From Arthrobacter citreus (GTDB taxonomy: Bacteria; Actinomycetota; Actinomycetes; Actinomycetales; Micrococcaceae): 64,000 bases of DNA. Positions 53,893 through 62,474 of this stretch are shown here, in pieces (the stretch's first letter is position 1; each line of letters opens with the position of its first letter). Both the position numbers and the translations under genes were made by a program. Under the pieces are notes generated by a model. That model saw only the letters and a program-made list of their open reading frames with translations. It was not told the DNA's origin and ran no database searches. The stretch lies in the NCBI RefSeq assembly GCF_038405225.1, contig NZ_CP151657.1:2604001-2668000 (forward strand), read 5' to 3'.

Positions 53893-54390
53893 GGAACCTC
53901 TGGGTCATGCTCGGTTGGGACTCTCCGAGTTCACCCAGCGGAAGTTAATCGACGGTGAACGAGGAGTAGCGGCCAGGCCAACCCTGTCCGAACACCGGAG
54001 GCAATCCAGTAGACAGCCCATTTATCCTGGGGCATTAGGTGAGTCGCCCTCACGGTAATTGCCTCAAATACACTGAGTGACCGCTCCGAGCGATTAGAGC
54101 TGAAGACAATGCCCTTTTTTGCAGGCGACTAACTGTGGCCGGGAGTTCCAATGAACGGGCGGGCAGCGGCAACGGTCGAAGCATCGCCGAATCAAAAGCA
54201 AGCCGAACATGAATCAGCGCAGATCCTTGAATGTCGTTGACGAACTCCCCGTGTTCACGGCCGTTAGACGGCGATTAGTCACAGTCTTCCAGCTCCTGCC
54301 CGCTAGGCTGGCGCTGAAGTACTTCTTTGCCCAGCGTGGGCTTACATCGCAACCGCCGGGACGACGGCATGACCAACAGGGGGAACAACA
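53893..54390. other. Divergent intergenic region
   Basis: About 500 bases between the phosphatase operon and the Pro/Gly-rich membrane protein. No gene is supported on either strand. It contains the inverted repeat at 53929-53960 and must hold both promoters. Confidence 0.55.
53929..53960. promoter_or_regulatory. GTTCACC inverted repeat upstream of the phosphatase operon
   Basis: GTTCACC (53929-53935) and GGTGAAC (53954-53960) are reverse complements, 37-68 bases upstream of the phosphatase start. GTTCACC is the core of streptomycete PHO-box direct repeats, but here the halves are inverted, so PhoP control is only a suggestion. Confidence 0.4.
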
Positions 54391-55107
54391 ATGTCTGAAC
54401 CAACACAGCCGAACAACCCCGGGGGCAACCCCGGGCCGTGGAACACCGGTCAGCCGGGACAGCCGGGACAACCGGGTCAGCCGGGACCGGGCCAGAACGG
54501 CTACGGCTACCCGGCGCCGGCGGGTCCGCCTCAGCCCGGCTACAGCAACTATCCCGGACCGGGCGGCCAACCGCAGGGCTACGCATACCCGGGCAGCCCG
54601 TACGGCCAAATGCCTCAGGCCGAAAACCCCGCCCGCCCCAAGCAGGTGAACATGGGTTTCTGGCTGCTCATTGGCAGTGCCGTCCTGGGACTGCTGACGC
54701 TCCCCTTCGCCATTTCCTTCATGAATTCCCCGGAATTCATCGACAACCTGCAGGGCGTTGCCCGGGAAGCGAATGTGGAGCTTGACTCCGCTTTCATTTC
54801 AACCGCCATCGCCGGCAGCACGTTCTCCACGGTGCTGTCCGGCATCTTCGCGCTTGCCGTCTCCGTGGGGCTGGCCTTTCTGGTCCGTGCCGGGTTCAAC
54901 TGGGCGCGAATCCTCGTCACGATCTTCGCGGCTTTCTCCCTCTTCGGGATTTTCGACCTCTTCTTTACGGGGCCGATAGCCGGCGTCCTGACGCTCGCGC
55001 AGATTCTGGTGACCGTTGGCGCCGTCGTCCTGCTGTTCATGAAGCCCTCGAATGAGTACTTCGCCCGGAAGAAGGCCTTCCGGCAGGCGCAGAAGTTCGG
55101 CGGCTAA
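54391..55107 (+). CDS. Pro/Gly-rich four-helix membrane protein
   Basis: 238 residues. Residues 1-80 are disordered and rich in Pro/Gly/Gln/Tyr, with GQPGQPGQPGQPGPG from four 9-bp CAGCCGGGA-type repeats (54451-54486). Four hydrophobic helices follow: MGFWLLIGSAVLGLLTLP, FSTVLSGIFALAVSVGLAFL, ILVTIFAAFSLFGIFDLFF and GVLTLAQILVTVGAVVLLF. It resembles the widespread actinobacterial membrane proteins with such tails; function is unknown. GGGGGAA precedes the ATG, and a terminator follows. Confidence 0.85.
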   Translation: MSEPTQPNNPGGNPGPWNTGQPGQPGQPGQPGPGQNGYGYPAPAGPPQPGYSNYPGPGGQPQGYAYPGSPYGQMPQAENPARPKQVNMGFWLLIGSAVLGLLTLPFAISFMNSPEFIDNLQGVAREANVELDSAFISTAIAGSTFSTVLSGIFALAVSVGLAFLVRAGFNWARILVTIFAAFSLFGIFDLFFTGPIAGVLTLAQILVTVGAVVLLFMKPSNEYFARKKAFRQAQKFGG

Positions 55108-55125
55108 CAGGCGTAAGCCTCCGCT

Positions 55126-55186
55126 GACCCCCGGACCGGAGGTGGTGCGCCCAGCGCACCGGACACCTCCGCGACGGGGGTCTTTT
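55126..55186 (+). terminator. Terminator after the membrane protein
   Basis: GACCCCCG (55126-55133) pairs with CGGGGGTC (55175-55182); the interior GGAGGTG...CACCTCC and GTGCGC...GCGCAC also pair. TTTTG follows. It can serve the converging LacI gene too. Confidence 0.85.
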
Positions 55187-55233
55187 GCTGCCCCAAACTG
55201 TTCCGCTCCTCCGGCTACCGGGCCGGCCAGTTC

Positions 55234-56304
55234 CTATGTCTCGGGGCCGGCGGCACCCGGGCCGTCGCCGCCGCCGTCGACACCTCGAAACCCCGTGGAC
55301 TCGCGCCGGATAATCCGGAAGCCGGCCTTCACGGTCCGCGGCCCGGAGGGCGCACCCTTTTCCGAGATCCGCTCCACCAGCAGGCTGACGGCGGTTTCGG
55401 CAATCTCGTCCCGGCCGGGGTCCACGCTGGTCAGCGACGGCAGCGAGAAGCGGGCCTCGTCAATGTTGTCGAAGCCGATGACGGCCACGTCGCCGGGCAC
55501 GCTCAGCCCCTCCTCCGCGAGCCGGCGCAGCGCGCCCAGGGCAAGGGTGTCGTTGAGCGCAAACACGGCATCAAACTGCACACCCCGGCGGCACAGGTCG
55601 CGGATGGCCGCGGCACCGGTTTCCCGGCCCCAGCTGCCGCCGCGCACCACCAGCTCCGGATCGGTGTCTATTCCGGCCGCCGCCAGCGCCGCGTGGTAGC
55701 CGCGCTCGCGCAGGCTGGCCGAGCTCGCGCCGTCGTCGTCAGGGCTCCGGGAGGCTCCCACCAGGGCAATCCGGGTCCGCCCGATTTCCAGCAGGTGCTC
55801 GACGGCGGCCCGCGCGGAGGAGGTGTTGTGCATGGTCACGTGGTCGGTGGGGCCACCGAAAATCCGCTCGCCCAGCAGCACCAGGGGCTCGTCCATGGTC
55901 AGGACATCAACGTCCTCCTGGCCAAGCTCCGCGGGGCTGAACAGCATGCCGTCCACAAACCGCAGCGAGCCGCCGGAGAGCGCCGCGAGCTCGAGTTTCC
56001 GCTCCCCGTTGGTCTGTTCAATCAGGACCCGCAGCCCCCTGGTGGCAGCGGCGCGGATCACCGAATCCGCAAGCTCGGCAAAGTAGTTTTCCCGCAGCGA
56101 GGGAACCGCCAGCCCAATAACTCCGGTCTTGCCCGAGCGCAGCCCGCGTGCGGACAGGTTGGGCCGATACCCCAGCTCGTCGATGACCCGGCGCACCCGG
56201 GACCGGGTTTCCGGTCCGACCTTGGGATTGTCATTCACCACGTTGGACACCGTTTTGATGGATACGCCGGCTGCCCGCGCCACATCGTGGATTGTCGGAC
56301 TCAT
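55234..56304 (-). CDS. LacI-family regulator of the arabinofuranosidase operon
   Basis: About 356 residues from MSPTIHDVARAAGVSIKTVSNV; the frame extends far upstream but this start fits the family, with GGAGGGGG nearby (GTG at 56310 is an alternative). The hinge RPNLSARGLRSGKTGVIGLA and effector domain are complete. The C-terminal tail is Gly-rich. It is divergent from the GH51 gene and next to a perfect palindromic operator, so it should repress the arabinoside operon. Confidence 0.92.
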   Translation of the reverse strand: MSPTIHDVARAAGVSIKTVSNVVNDNPKVGPETRSRVRRVIDELGYRPNLSARGLRSGKTGVIGLAVPSLRENYFAELADSVIRAAATRGLRVLIEQTNGERKLELAALSGGSLRFVDGMLFSPAELGQEDVDVLTMDEPLVLLGERIFGGPTDHVTMHNTSSARAAVEHLLEIGRTRIALVGASRSPDDDGASSASLRERGYHAALAAAGIDTDPELVVRGGSWGRETGAAAIRDLCRRGVQFDAVFALNDTLALGALRRLAEEGLSVPGDVAVIGFDNIDEARFSLPSLTSVDPGRDEIAETAVSLLVERISEKGAPSGPRTVKAGFRIIRRESTGFRGVDGGGDGPGAAGPET

Positions 56305-56464
56305 GCTCACGACGTGACCCCCTCCTGCCCCGCAGCATCTCCGTCCGGGCAATGAACAAAGCTTAGCCGCCTCAAAATGCTTCTCCGGCCATGGTTGCCG
56401 TCCCGGCTTTTGGGCGCAAACCACTTGCGTAAAACAACATCTTTCGCTTTTTCCCCAAAAACTC

Positions 56465-56513
56465 TTGACGCCCGAGCCAACGTGCGCATAACGTTCCGGT
56501 ACAACGTTGTACC
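56465..56513 (+). promoter_or_regulatory. Promoter and 16-bp palindromic operator of the arabinofuranosidase operon
   Basis: A -35-like TTGACG (56465-56470) and -10-like CATAAC (56487-56492) are 16 bases apart. Directly downstream lies the perfect palindrome GGTACAACGTTGTACC (56498-56513), over the expected transcription start. The GTACAACGTTGTAC core is a typical LacI/GalR arabinose-type operator, so repression by steric block is inferred. Confidence 0.8.
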
Positions 56514-56605
56514 TACGTTTTATCCACACCATCCCAATGCCGGCCAAATGCTCTCCGGCCGGCCCACTTCTGACATTTCGACGACATTCTGACAACGGAG
56601 TCCTT

Positions 56606-58117
56606 ATGCCCAACGCCCGCCTCACCCTTGACCCACATTTCACTGTGGGACCGGTCAGCCGCCGAGTCTTCGGCTCCTTCGTGGAACACCTCGGCCGCAG
56701 CGTTTATGACGGCATTTACGAACCCGGGCACCGCACCGCCAACGAGGACGGCTTCCGCCAGGACGTCATCGACCTGGTCCGCGAACTGGGAGTGTCCACC
56801 ATCCGCTATCCGGGCGGAAACTTCGTCTCCGGCTACCGCTGGGAGGACGGCGTGGGACCGCGCCAGTCCCGGCCGCGCCGGCTGGACCTGGCCTGGCACT
56901 CCACCGAAACCAACGAAGTGGGCCTGGACGAGTTTGCCCGCTGGATCAAAGAGGTCGACGGCGAACTAATGTACGCGGTGAACCTGGGCACCCGCGGCGT
57001 GCAGGAAGCGCTGGACGTGCTCGAGTACGCCAACATCCCCTCGGGCACCACCCTCTCGGACCAGCGCATCGCCAACGGCAGCGCGGAGCCGCATGCGATC
57101 CGCATCTGGTGCCTGGGCAACGAAATGGACGGCCCCTGGCAGCTTGGCCACGGCACCGCCGAAGAGTACGCGCGGCTGGCGGGGAAAACCGCGCGGGCCA
57201 TGCGCCAGGTGGATCCGAACCTGGAGCTCGTGGTCTGCGGCAGCTCAGGCGCCGGCATGCCGACCTTCGGCGAATGGGAGCGCACCGTGCTGGAGGAGAC
57301 GTACGACGACGTCGACTTCATCTCCTGCCACGCCTACTACGAGCCGCACGACGGCGACGTGGCCAGCTTCCTGGCCTCGGCGGTCAGCATGGACCGCTTC
57401 ATCGATTCGGTGGTGGCGAGCGCCGACCATGTGAAGGCCGTCCGCCGCAGCGACAAGACCATGTACCTCTCCTTTGACGAATGGAACGTCTGGTACCAAA
57501 GCGTTTACAACGACGTCGAGAAGATCACCGATGCCTCCGAGTGGCCACAGGCCCCGCGCCTGCTGGAGAACGCGTACTCGGCGATGGACGCCGTCGTCGT
57601 CGGCGGTCTCCTGATCAGCCTGCTGCGCCACGCGGACCGGGTAACCGCTGCGAGCCTGGCCCAGCTGGTGAACGTCATTGCGCCGATCACCACCGAACCG
57701 CAGGGACCGGCGTGGCGGCAGACCACCTTCTACCCGTTCGCGATCACCTCCCGGCTGGCCCGCGGCACCGTCCTGGATCCGAAGATCGACTCCCCCACCA
57801 TGGTCACTGACGCCTACGGCGAGGTTCCGATGGTGGACGCCGTCGCCACGCACGACGACGACGCCGGCACCGCCTCAGTGTTCCTGGTCAACCGCAGCCT
57901 CACCGAAACCGTCACCATCAGCATCGATGCCGGCCCGCTCGGCGTCGACAGCGTCCACAGCGCGCAGACCCTGCACGATGAGGACTTCTCCGCCGGCAAC
58001 ACCCTCCAGGACCAGGACCGGGTGGTTCCCGAACCCAACAAAAGCGCGCGCATGGAGAACGGAACGGTCACCGTGACCCTTCCGCCCGTCTCCTGGACCG
58101 CACTGGAGCTGCACTAA
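56606..58117 (+). CDS. abfA: GH51 alpha-L-arabinofuranosidase
   Basis: About 503 residues, the size of intracellular GH51 enzymes, starting MPNARLTLDPHFTVGPVSRR at 56606 with ACGGAG. The substrate motif SRRVFGSFVEHLGRSVYDGI opens the (beta/alpha)8 barrel. The acid/base Glu is in WCLGNEMDGPWQLGH near residue 172, and the nucleophile Glu in YLSFDEWNVWY near 292. The C-terminal beta domain ends PVSWTALELH. There is no signal peptide, so it hydrolyses imported arabino-oligosaccharides in the cytoplasm, releasing L-arabinose. It is the first gene of an operon with an ABC importer. Confidence 0.95.
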   Translation: MPNARLTLDPHFTVGPVSRRVFGSFVEHLGRSVYDGIYEPGHRTANEDGFRQDVIDLVRELGVSTIRYPGGNFVSGYRWEDGVGPRQSRPRRLDLAWHSTETNEVGLDEFARWIKEVDGELMYAVNLGTRGVQEALDVLEYANIPSGTTLSDQRIANGSAEPHAIRIWCLGNEMDGPWQLGHGTAEEYARLAGKTARAMRQVDPNLELVVCGSSGAGMPTFGEWERTVLEETYDDVDFISCHAYYEPHDGDVASFLASAVSMDRFIDSVVASADHVKAVRRSDKTMYLSFDEWNVWYQSVYNDVEKITDASEWPQAPRLLENAYSAMDAVVVGGLLISLLRHADRVTAASLAQLVNVIAPITTEPQGPAWRQTTFYPFAITSRLARGTVLDPKIDSPTMVTDAYGEVPMVDAVATHDDDAGTASVFLVNRSLTETVTISIDAGPLGVDSVHSAQTLHDEDFSAGNTLQDQDRVVPEPNKSARMENGTVTVTLPPVSWTALELH

Positions 58118-58157
58118 TCCACTCTGTTTCACCATCACTCATACAAAGGAGTACGCA

Positions 58158-59534
58158 GTGCGAAACACAAAGATCCAAGCAAAGACCCTACTCGCCGCAG
58201 GCATGACAACGGCGCTGGCCATGGCCATGGTGTCCTGCGGCAGTAACGACGACGACGGCGGGGGCAGCGGCGCGGGAGCGAGCAAGACGAACTGCGCCAA
58301 TGACATCGTGGTCGAGGACGCCCCGGTGGTCACCTACTGGGGCTGGTTCGAGGACACCGCGCAGACGGTGGACAAGTTCAATGAGACCCACGACGACGTG
58401 CAGATCTGCTGGACCAACGCCGGGCAGGGCGCCGATGCCTACACCAAGCTGTCCACTTCCCTGCAGTCCAAGTCCGGCGCCCCGGACATCGCCCAGATTG
58501 AATACGACTGGCTGAACAGCTTCCTGATCCAGGGCGGCCTGGTGGACATGACCGAACACGGGATCGAGGAGTACAAGGACAACTTCACCGCCGGCGCCTG
58601 GCGCGATGTCTCCAGCGGCGACAGCGTCTACGCGGTTCCGGTCGACCTCGGGCCCGTGGGCATGTGGTACCGGCAGGACATCTTCGACAAGCACGGCATT
58701 CCGGTGCCCACCACCTGGGACGAGTACGCCGCTGCGGCCAAGCAGCTCAGCGACGCCACCGGTGGAAAGACCCTGATCGGCAACTTTGCGCCGAACGGCC
58801 AGGGCCAGCACTACGCGTTCCTGGACCAGGCCGGCGCCAAGCCCTTCGACTTCGACAACAGCAATCCCAGCGACATCAGCATCAACCACAATGATGAGGC
58901 CAGCAAGAAGGTCTTTGACTACTGGATAGATCTGGTGGACCAGGACCTGGTGGGCACCGACCAGGCCTGGACGCCGGAATTCAGCACCGCACTGGGGACC
59001 GGCAAGTACGCCACGGCCATCTACCCCGTCTGGTACAACGTCCACATCCCCGCACTGGAAGGCGCCGACGCGGAAGCGGTGTGGCGGGCGGCTCCGATCC
59101 CGCAGTGGGATGCCTCCAGCCCCAAGCAGGTGAACTGGGGCGGGAGCACCCTGGCCGTGACGGTCCAGGCCGACGACGCCGCCCTCGCCACCAAGGTGGC
59201 CGCGGAACTCTACGAGTCCCAGGAAACCAAGGAACTCGGCGTCGAGGTGGGCGGACTCTTCCTTGCCTACCCCGAAATGATCGAGTCCGAGTACTTCCAG
59301 AACCGCCCCTACGAGTTCTACGGCGGGCAGCAGCTGAACAAGGAAATCTTCGGCACCGCGGCGCTTGAGTATGAAGGCGTGACGTTCTCCCCGTTCACGC
59401 AGTTCTACTACGACGAATCCCAGCGGCTGCTCTCCGAAGCGATCGAGGGCAACATGACGGCGGCGGAAGCGGCCGACGAACTGCAGGCATCACTGGAAAC
59501 CTACGCCACCGAGCAGGGTTTCACTCTGAAATAA
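58158..59534 (+). CDS. Arabino-oligosaccharide-type binding lipoprotein
   Basis: 458 residues starting at GTG 58158 with AAAGGAG upstream. A signal sequence ends AMAMVSCGSND, a slightly non-standard lipobox. The mature part reads VVTYWGWFEDTAQTVDKFNE, then DIAQIEYDWLNSFLIQGGL and YRQDIFDKHGIPVPTTWDEY: a family 1 sugar-binding protein. It is followed by an intercistronic hairpin and two permeases. Import of arabino-oligosaccharides is inferred from the GH51 neighbour. Confidence 0.9.
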   Translation: MRNTKIQAKTLLAAGMTTALAMAMVSCGSNDDDGGGSGAGASKTNCANDIVVEDAPVVTYWGWFEDTAQTVDKFNETHDDVQICWTNAGQGADAYTKLSTSLQSKSGAPDIAQIEYDWLNSFLIQGGLVDMTEHGIEEYKDNFTAGAWRDVSSGDSVYAVPVDLGPVGMWYRQDIFDKHGIPVPTTWDEYAAAAKQLSDATGGKTLIGNFAPNGQGQHYAFLDQAGAKPFDFDNSNPSDISINHNDEASKKVFDYWIDLVDQDLVGTDQAWTPEFSTALGTGKYATAIYPVWYNVHIPALEGADAEAVWRAAPIPQWDASSPKQVNWGGSTLAVTVQADDAALATKVAAELYESQETKELGVEVGGLFLAYPEMIESEYFQNRPYEFYGGQQLNKEIFGTAALEYEGVTFSPFTQFYYDESQRLLSEAIEGNMTAAEAADELQASLETYATEQGFTLK

Positions 59535-59538
59535 GTTA

Positions 59539-59574
59539 CTCCGTGCGGGCGGGGCAGACCCTGCCCGCACGGAG
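59539..59574 (+). terminator. Intercistronic hairpin after the binding-protein gene
   Basis: CTCCGTGCGGGC (59539-59550) pairs exactly with GCCCGCACGGAG (59563-59574). No T-tract follows, so it is more likely an mRNA-stabilising or attenuating hairpin than a full terminator. It parallels the one at 15262-15295. Confidence 0.7.
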
Positions 59575-59606
59575 GCCACTCCCAATGCGTCCCAAGGAAG
59601 AGACAC

Positions 59607-60548
59607 ATGTCAGCCACCTCAGAGCAAGAAACGCCGGCCCGGCCCCCGGCCGTGCTGAAACGCGGAACCAGCCTGGAGCGCAAAACCGCGCGGTTCGGAT
59701 GGGTGTTTCTCGCCCCGTTCGCGGTTGTGTTTCTGGTGTTCCTCGTCCTGCCCCTCTGCTACGCCTTCTGGATGAGCCTGCACACGAACACCCTCGCGGG
59801 CGGTGAACAGTTCGCCGGCCTGGCAAACTACGCCAAGGCCTTCACCGACCAGCGTTTCCTCTCCGGCCTGACCCGCGTGGCCGGGTTTGCCCTCGTCTTT
59901 GTTCCGCTCCAAATCGGACTGGCGCTGGTCTTCGCGCTGATCCTCGACGACATCCGCAGCCGCCTCTCCCGGTTCACCCGGCTGCTCATCTTCGCGCCGT
60001 ACGCCATCCCCGGCGTGATCGGCGCCCTGATGTGGGGGTTCCTCTACAGCCCGTCCTTCGGACCGCTGGTGGGGTTCTTCGATTTCCTGAACGTGCAGGC
60101 GCCCGATCTGCTGAGCCGGAATTCCATCTTTTGGTCGCTGACCAACATTGTGACCTGGCAGTGGACCGGCTATTACATGATCATCATCTACGCGTCCCTG
60201 CAGTCGATCGACCCCTCTGTGTATGAGGCCGCCCGCATCGACGGAGCCTCCAAACTGCAGACGGCCCTGCAGATCAAGGTCCCCATTGTCACGTCCTCGC
60301 TGGTGCTCACCATGGTGTTTGCCCTGATCGGAACACTGCAGTTCTTCACCGAACCCCAGGTGCTTGCACCGCTGGCCGGCAACGCGATCGACGCCGCCTA
60401 CACCCCCAACCTCTACGCCTACAATCTGGCGTTCTCCTACCAGCAGTTCAACTACGCGTCGGCCATTTCCTTCGCGCTGGGGCTGATGGTCTTCCTCGCC
60501 TCCATCATTTTCCTGATCGCCACCCGCAAGAAGAGCGGACTCAACTGA
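59607..60548 (+). CDS. Sugar ABC permease, AraP/MalF type
   Basis: 313 residues with a short charged N-terminus and six helices from FGWVFLAPFAVVFLVFLV. The EAA loop is YEAARIDGASKLQTALQIKVP near residue 208. The gene overlaps the next permease by one base (TGATG). GGAAGAG precedes the ATG. Confidence 0.93.
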   Translation: MSATSEQETPARPPAVLKRGTSLERKTARFGWVFLAPFAVVFLVFLVLPLCYAFWMSLHTNTLAGGEQFAGLANYAKAFTDQRFLSGLTRVAGFALVFVPLQIGLALVFALILDDIRSRLSRFTRLLIFAPYAIPGVIGALMWGFLYSPSFGPLVGFFDFLNVQAPDLLSRNSIFWSLTNIVTWQWTGYYMIIIYASLQSIDPSVYEAARIDGASKLQTALQIKVPIVTSSLVLTMVFALIGTLQFFTEPQVLAPLAGNAIDAAYTPNLYAYNLAFSYQQFNYASAISFALGLMVFLASIIFLIATRKKSGLN

Positions 60549-61477
60549 TGACAACTTCACCGGCACCCCTCCTCGACGATGCCGTCACCGCCACCGGTCC
60601 GCGCCGGAAACGCGGCGAAAACAAGCCCCGGCGGGAACGCGCCGTCGGCATGCACATCCTCCTCGCCGTCGCATCCCTGTATTTCCTGCTGCCGCTGTGG
60701 TGGCTTCTGGTCGCGGGCAGCAAGAGCACCCAGGGGCTGTTTACCGGCAGCGGAGGTCCGCTCTGGTTCGACTCCAACTTTGCCCTGTTCGACAACCTCC
60801 AGCAGCTGGCCACCTACAACAACGGCATCTATCTGCGCTGGCTGGGCAACTCGTTCCTGTACGCGACGGCTGGCGGTGTGGGCGCCACGGTTTTGGCCGT
60901 GCTGGCCGGCTACGCGTTTGCCAAGTACCGCTTCCGGGGACGGACCGTCAGCTTCATGATCCTGCTGGCCTCGGTGATGGTGCCGGCGACGGCGCTGGTC
61001 ATCCCCACGTATGTGCTGTTCAACAACCTGGGCCTGACCAACACCGTGTGGGCGGTGATCCTTCCGTCGCTGCTGAGCCCCTTCGGCGTGTACCTGATGC
61101 GGGTTTACGTGCAGGATGCCATTCCGGATGAGCTGCTCGACGCCGCACGGGTGGATGGTTCCGGCGAAATCCGGACATTCTTCACCATCGCGCTGCCGTT
61201 GATGCGGCCGGCGGTTGTCACCGTGCTGCTGCTCTCCGTGGTGGGCGGCTGGAACAACTACTTCCTGCCGCTGGCCATGATTTCGGACCAGACGCTGCTG
61301 CCCGTCACGGTGGGCCTGAACGCCTGGCAGGTGCAGTCGAACTCTGCCACCGCCAACGGCCTGATCTGGAACCTGGTCACGAGCGGGTCGCTGGTGTCCG
61401 TCATTCCGCTGATCATCGCGTTCCTGATGCTGCAGAAGTACTGGCAGGGCGGGCTGTCGCTGGGCAGCCTCAAGTAG
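60548..61477 (+). CDS. Sugar ABC permease, AraQ/MalG type
   Basis: 309 residues. A basic N-terminal tail (GPRRKRGENKPRRERAVG) precedes six helices. The EAA loop is LLDAARVDGSGEIRTFFTIALP near residue 195. No ATPase gene follows, so the importer must use an ATPase encoded elsewhere, as in MsiK-dependent systems. Confidence 0.93.
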   Translation: MTTSPAPLLDDAVTATGPRRKRGENKPRRERAVGMHILLAVASLYFLLPLWWLLVAGSKSTQGLFTGSGGPLWFDSNFALFDNLQQLATYNNGIYLRWLGNSFLYATAGGVGATVLAVLAGYAFAKYRFRGRTVSFMILLASVMVPATALVIPTYVLFNNLGLTNTVWAVILPSLLSPFGVYLMRVYVQDAIPDELLDAARVDGSGEIRTFFTIALPLMRPAVVTVLLLSVVGGWNNYFLPLAMISDQTLLPVTVGLNAWQVQSNSATANGLIWNLVTSGSLVSVIPLIIAFLMLQKYWQGGLSLGSLK

Positions 61478-61507
61478 CCGCCGGCCGGGCCTGGCGTCCC
61501 GTCACAG

Positions 61508-61840
61508 CTAGGCGGTGATCAGGATGATCAGGCTCAGAACCCCCGTCAGCAGAACTGCACCGCTTGTCCAGAGGATCGCGTGCACGTCCGCAGGAAAGCG
61601 TTCGGCCGCGATTCCGGTGACACGCGAGGAGTATCGGCGGCGCTGAGTGAGGTAAATGCCGACGGCGAGGGAGCCGGTCAGCACGATCAAAAGGAGAATC
61701 CACGGGCCGTAGTACGGCAGCCAGCGCAGAAAGAGGAGTCCGGCAGCGAAGAGCGCCAGGGCTGTCCTGCCCCAGGCCAGCGTGGTGCGTTCGGGTTGAA
61801 GCCCGGGGTCCTGGTGAGCAGGAACAGGTGGTCTGGGCAT
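61508..61840 (-). CDS. DUF202-family small membrane protein (second of a pair)
   Basis: About 110 residues with three helices. The family motif ERTTLAWGRTALALFAAGLL is near residue 17, followed by two more hydrophobic segments. The ATG shares a base with the upstream stop (TAATG), so it is coupled to the partner DUF202 gene. Function of the family is unclear. Confidence 0.85.
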   Translation of the reverse strand: MPRPPVPAHQDPGLQPERTTLAWGRTALALFAAGLLFLRWLPYYGPWILLLIVLTGSLAVGIYLTQRRRYSSRVTGIAAERFPADVHAILWTSGAVLLTGVLSLIILITA

Positions 61841-62220
61841 TAGTTCAGGAAAATCAGAATAGCCACAACCGCCGCCGTCACTGCCCCGGCCAACCCGAGG
61901 AATGGAACGATCAGGGGTAGAGGCAGCGGCCTTCCGTGACGCATGCTGGATTCGACGGAAATCCAGCGGACTGCCGCCCCGGCGCTGATCAGCATTCCGG
62001 TAGCCACCAGGGTGATGGCCAGGACCTTGCGCAGGGGTTCGGGGAAGGCCTCGACCGCAAATGCCTCCAGCGCCAGTCCGCCTGCGAGGAAGCCCAGCGA
62101 GGTGCGAATCCACGCGAGGAAGGTTCGTTCGTTGGCCAGCGTGAACCTGGGGTCGGGTTCCGTGCCACCGGGAAGTACCTTGCGGGTCAGCCATCCGCGT
62201 TCATGGTCCTGCTCGGTCAT
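61840..62220 (-). CDS. DUF202-family small membrane protein (YidH-like)
   Basis: 126 residues with three helices. The motif NERTFLAWIRTSLGFLAGGL is near residue 29, typical of YidH/DUF202. It precedes its paralogue in a two-gene unit; such tandem pairs are common in actinobacteria. The function is unknown, and it has no evident link to the arabinoside operon that converges on it. Confidence 0.88.
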   Translation of the reverse strand: MTEQDHERGWLTRKVLPGGTEPDPRFTLANERTFLAWIRTSLGFLAGGLALEAFAVEAFPEPLRKVLAITLVATGMLISAGAAVRWISVESSMRHGRPLPLPLIVPFLGLAGAVTAAVVAILIFLN

Positions 62221-62257
62221 TGTTCTCCTGGATCGGTTTTACATGACCGTCCCGAGC

Positions 62258-62343
62258 TTAGCTTTGCGAGTCCTCCGTCTCGATGCTGATCATCCAGCTG
62301 GTGCCGAACTTATCCGTCAGCATGACACTTACGGCAGTCTCGG
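62258..62343 (-). pseudogene. Relic of a glyoxalase/VOC-family protein C-terminus
   Basis: The minus strand encodes VMLTDKFGTSWMISIETEDS followed closely by TAA at 62258-62260. The phrase resembles the C-terminal end of PhnB-like VOC proteins (MxTDKFGxxWMIxxE). Upstream residues do not continue the family and no start is visible, so only about 25-30 codons remain. Confidence 0.6.
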
Positions 62344-62424
62344 TGCACAGCACCAGCCCTTACACCCCACCCCCTCGGAACAGCTTTAGGGGAGCCCTTT
62401 TAACCGGACAGAAACCAACATCGA

Positions 62425-62470
62425 CTAATGCGTATTAGCTTGGGGTATTGACAATGCTAATGCGTATTAC
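62425..62470 (+). promoter_or_regulatory. Paired CTAATGCGTATTA operators flanking a TTGACA element
   Basis: CTAATGCGTATTA occurs identically at 62425-62437 and 62457-62469, 32 bp apart (about three turns). Each is a near-palindrome with central CG. A consensus -35 TTGACA lies between them at 62448-62453. The adjacent LacI gene starts only a few bases after the second copy, so autorepression is likely. Confidence 0.75.
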
Positions 62471-62474
62471 CAAG

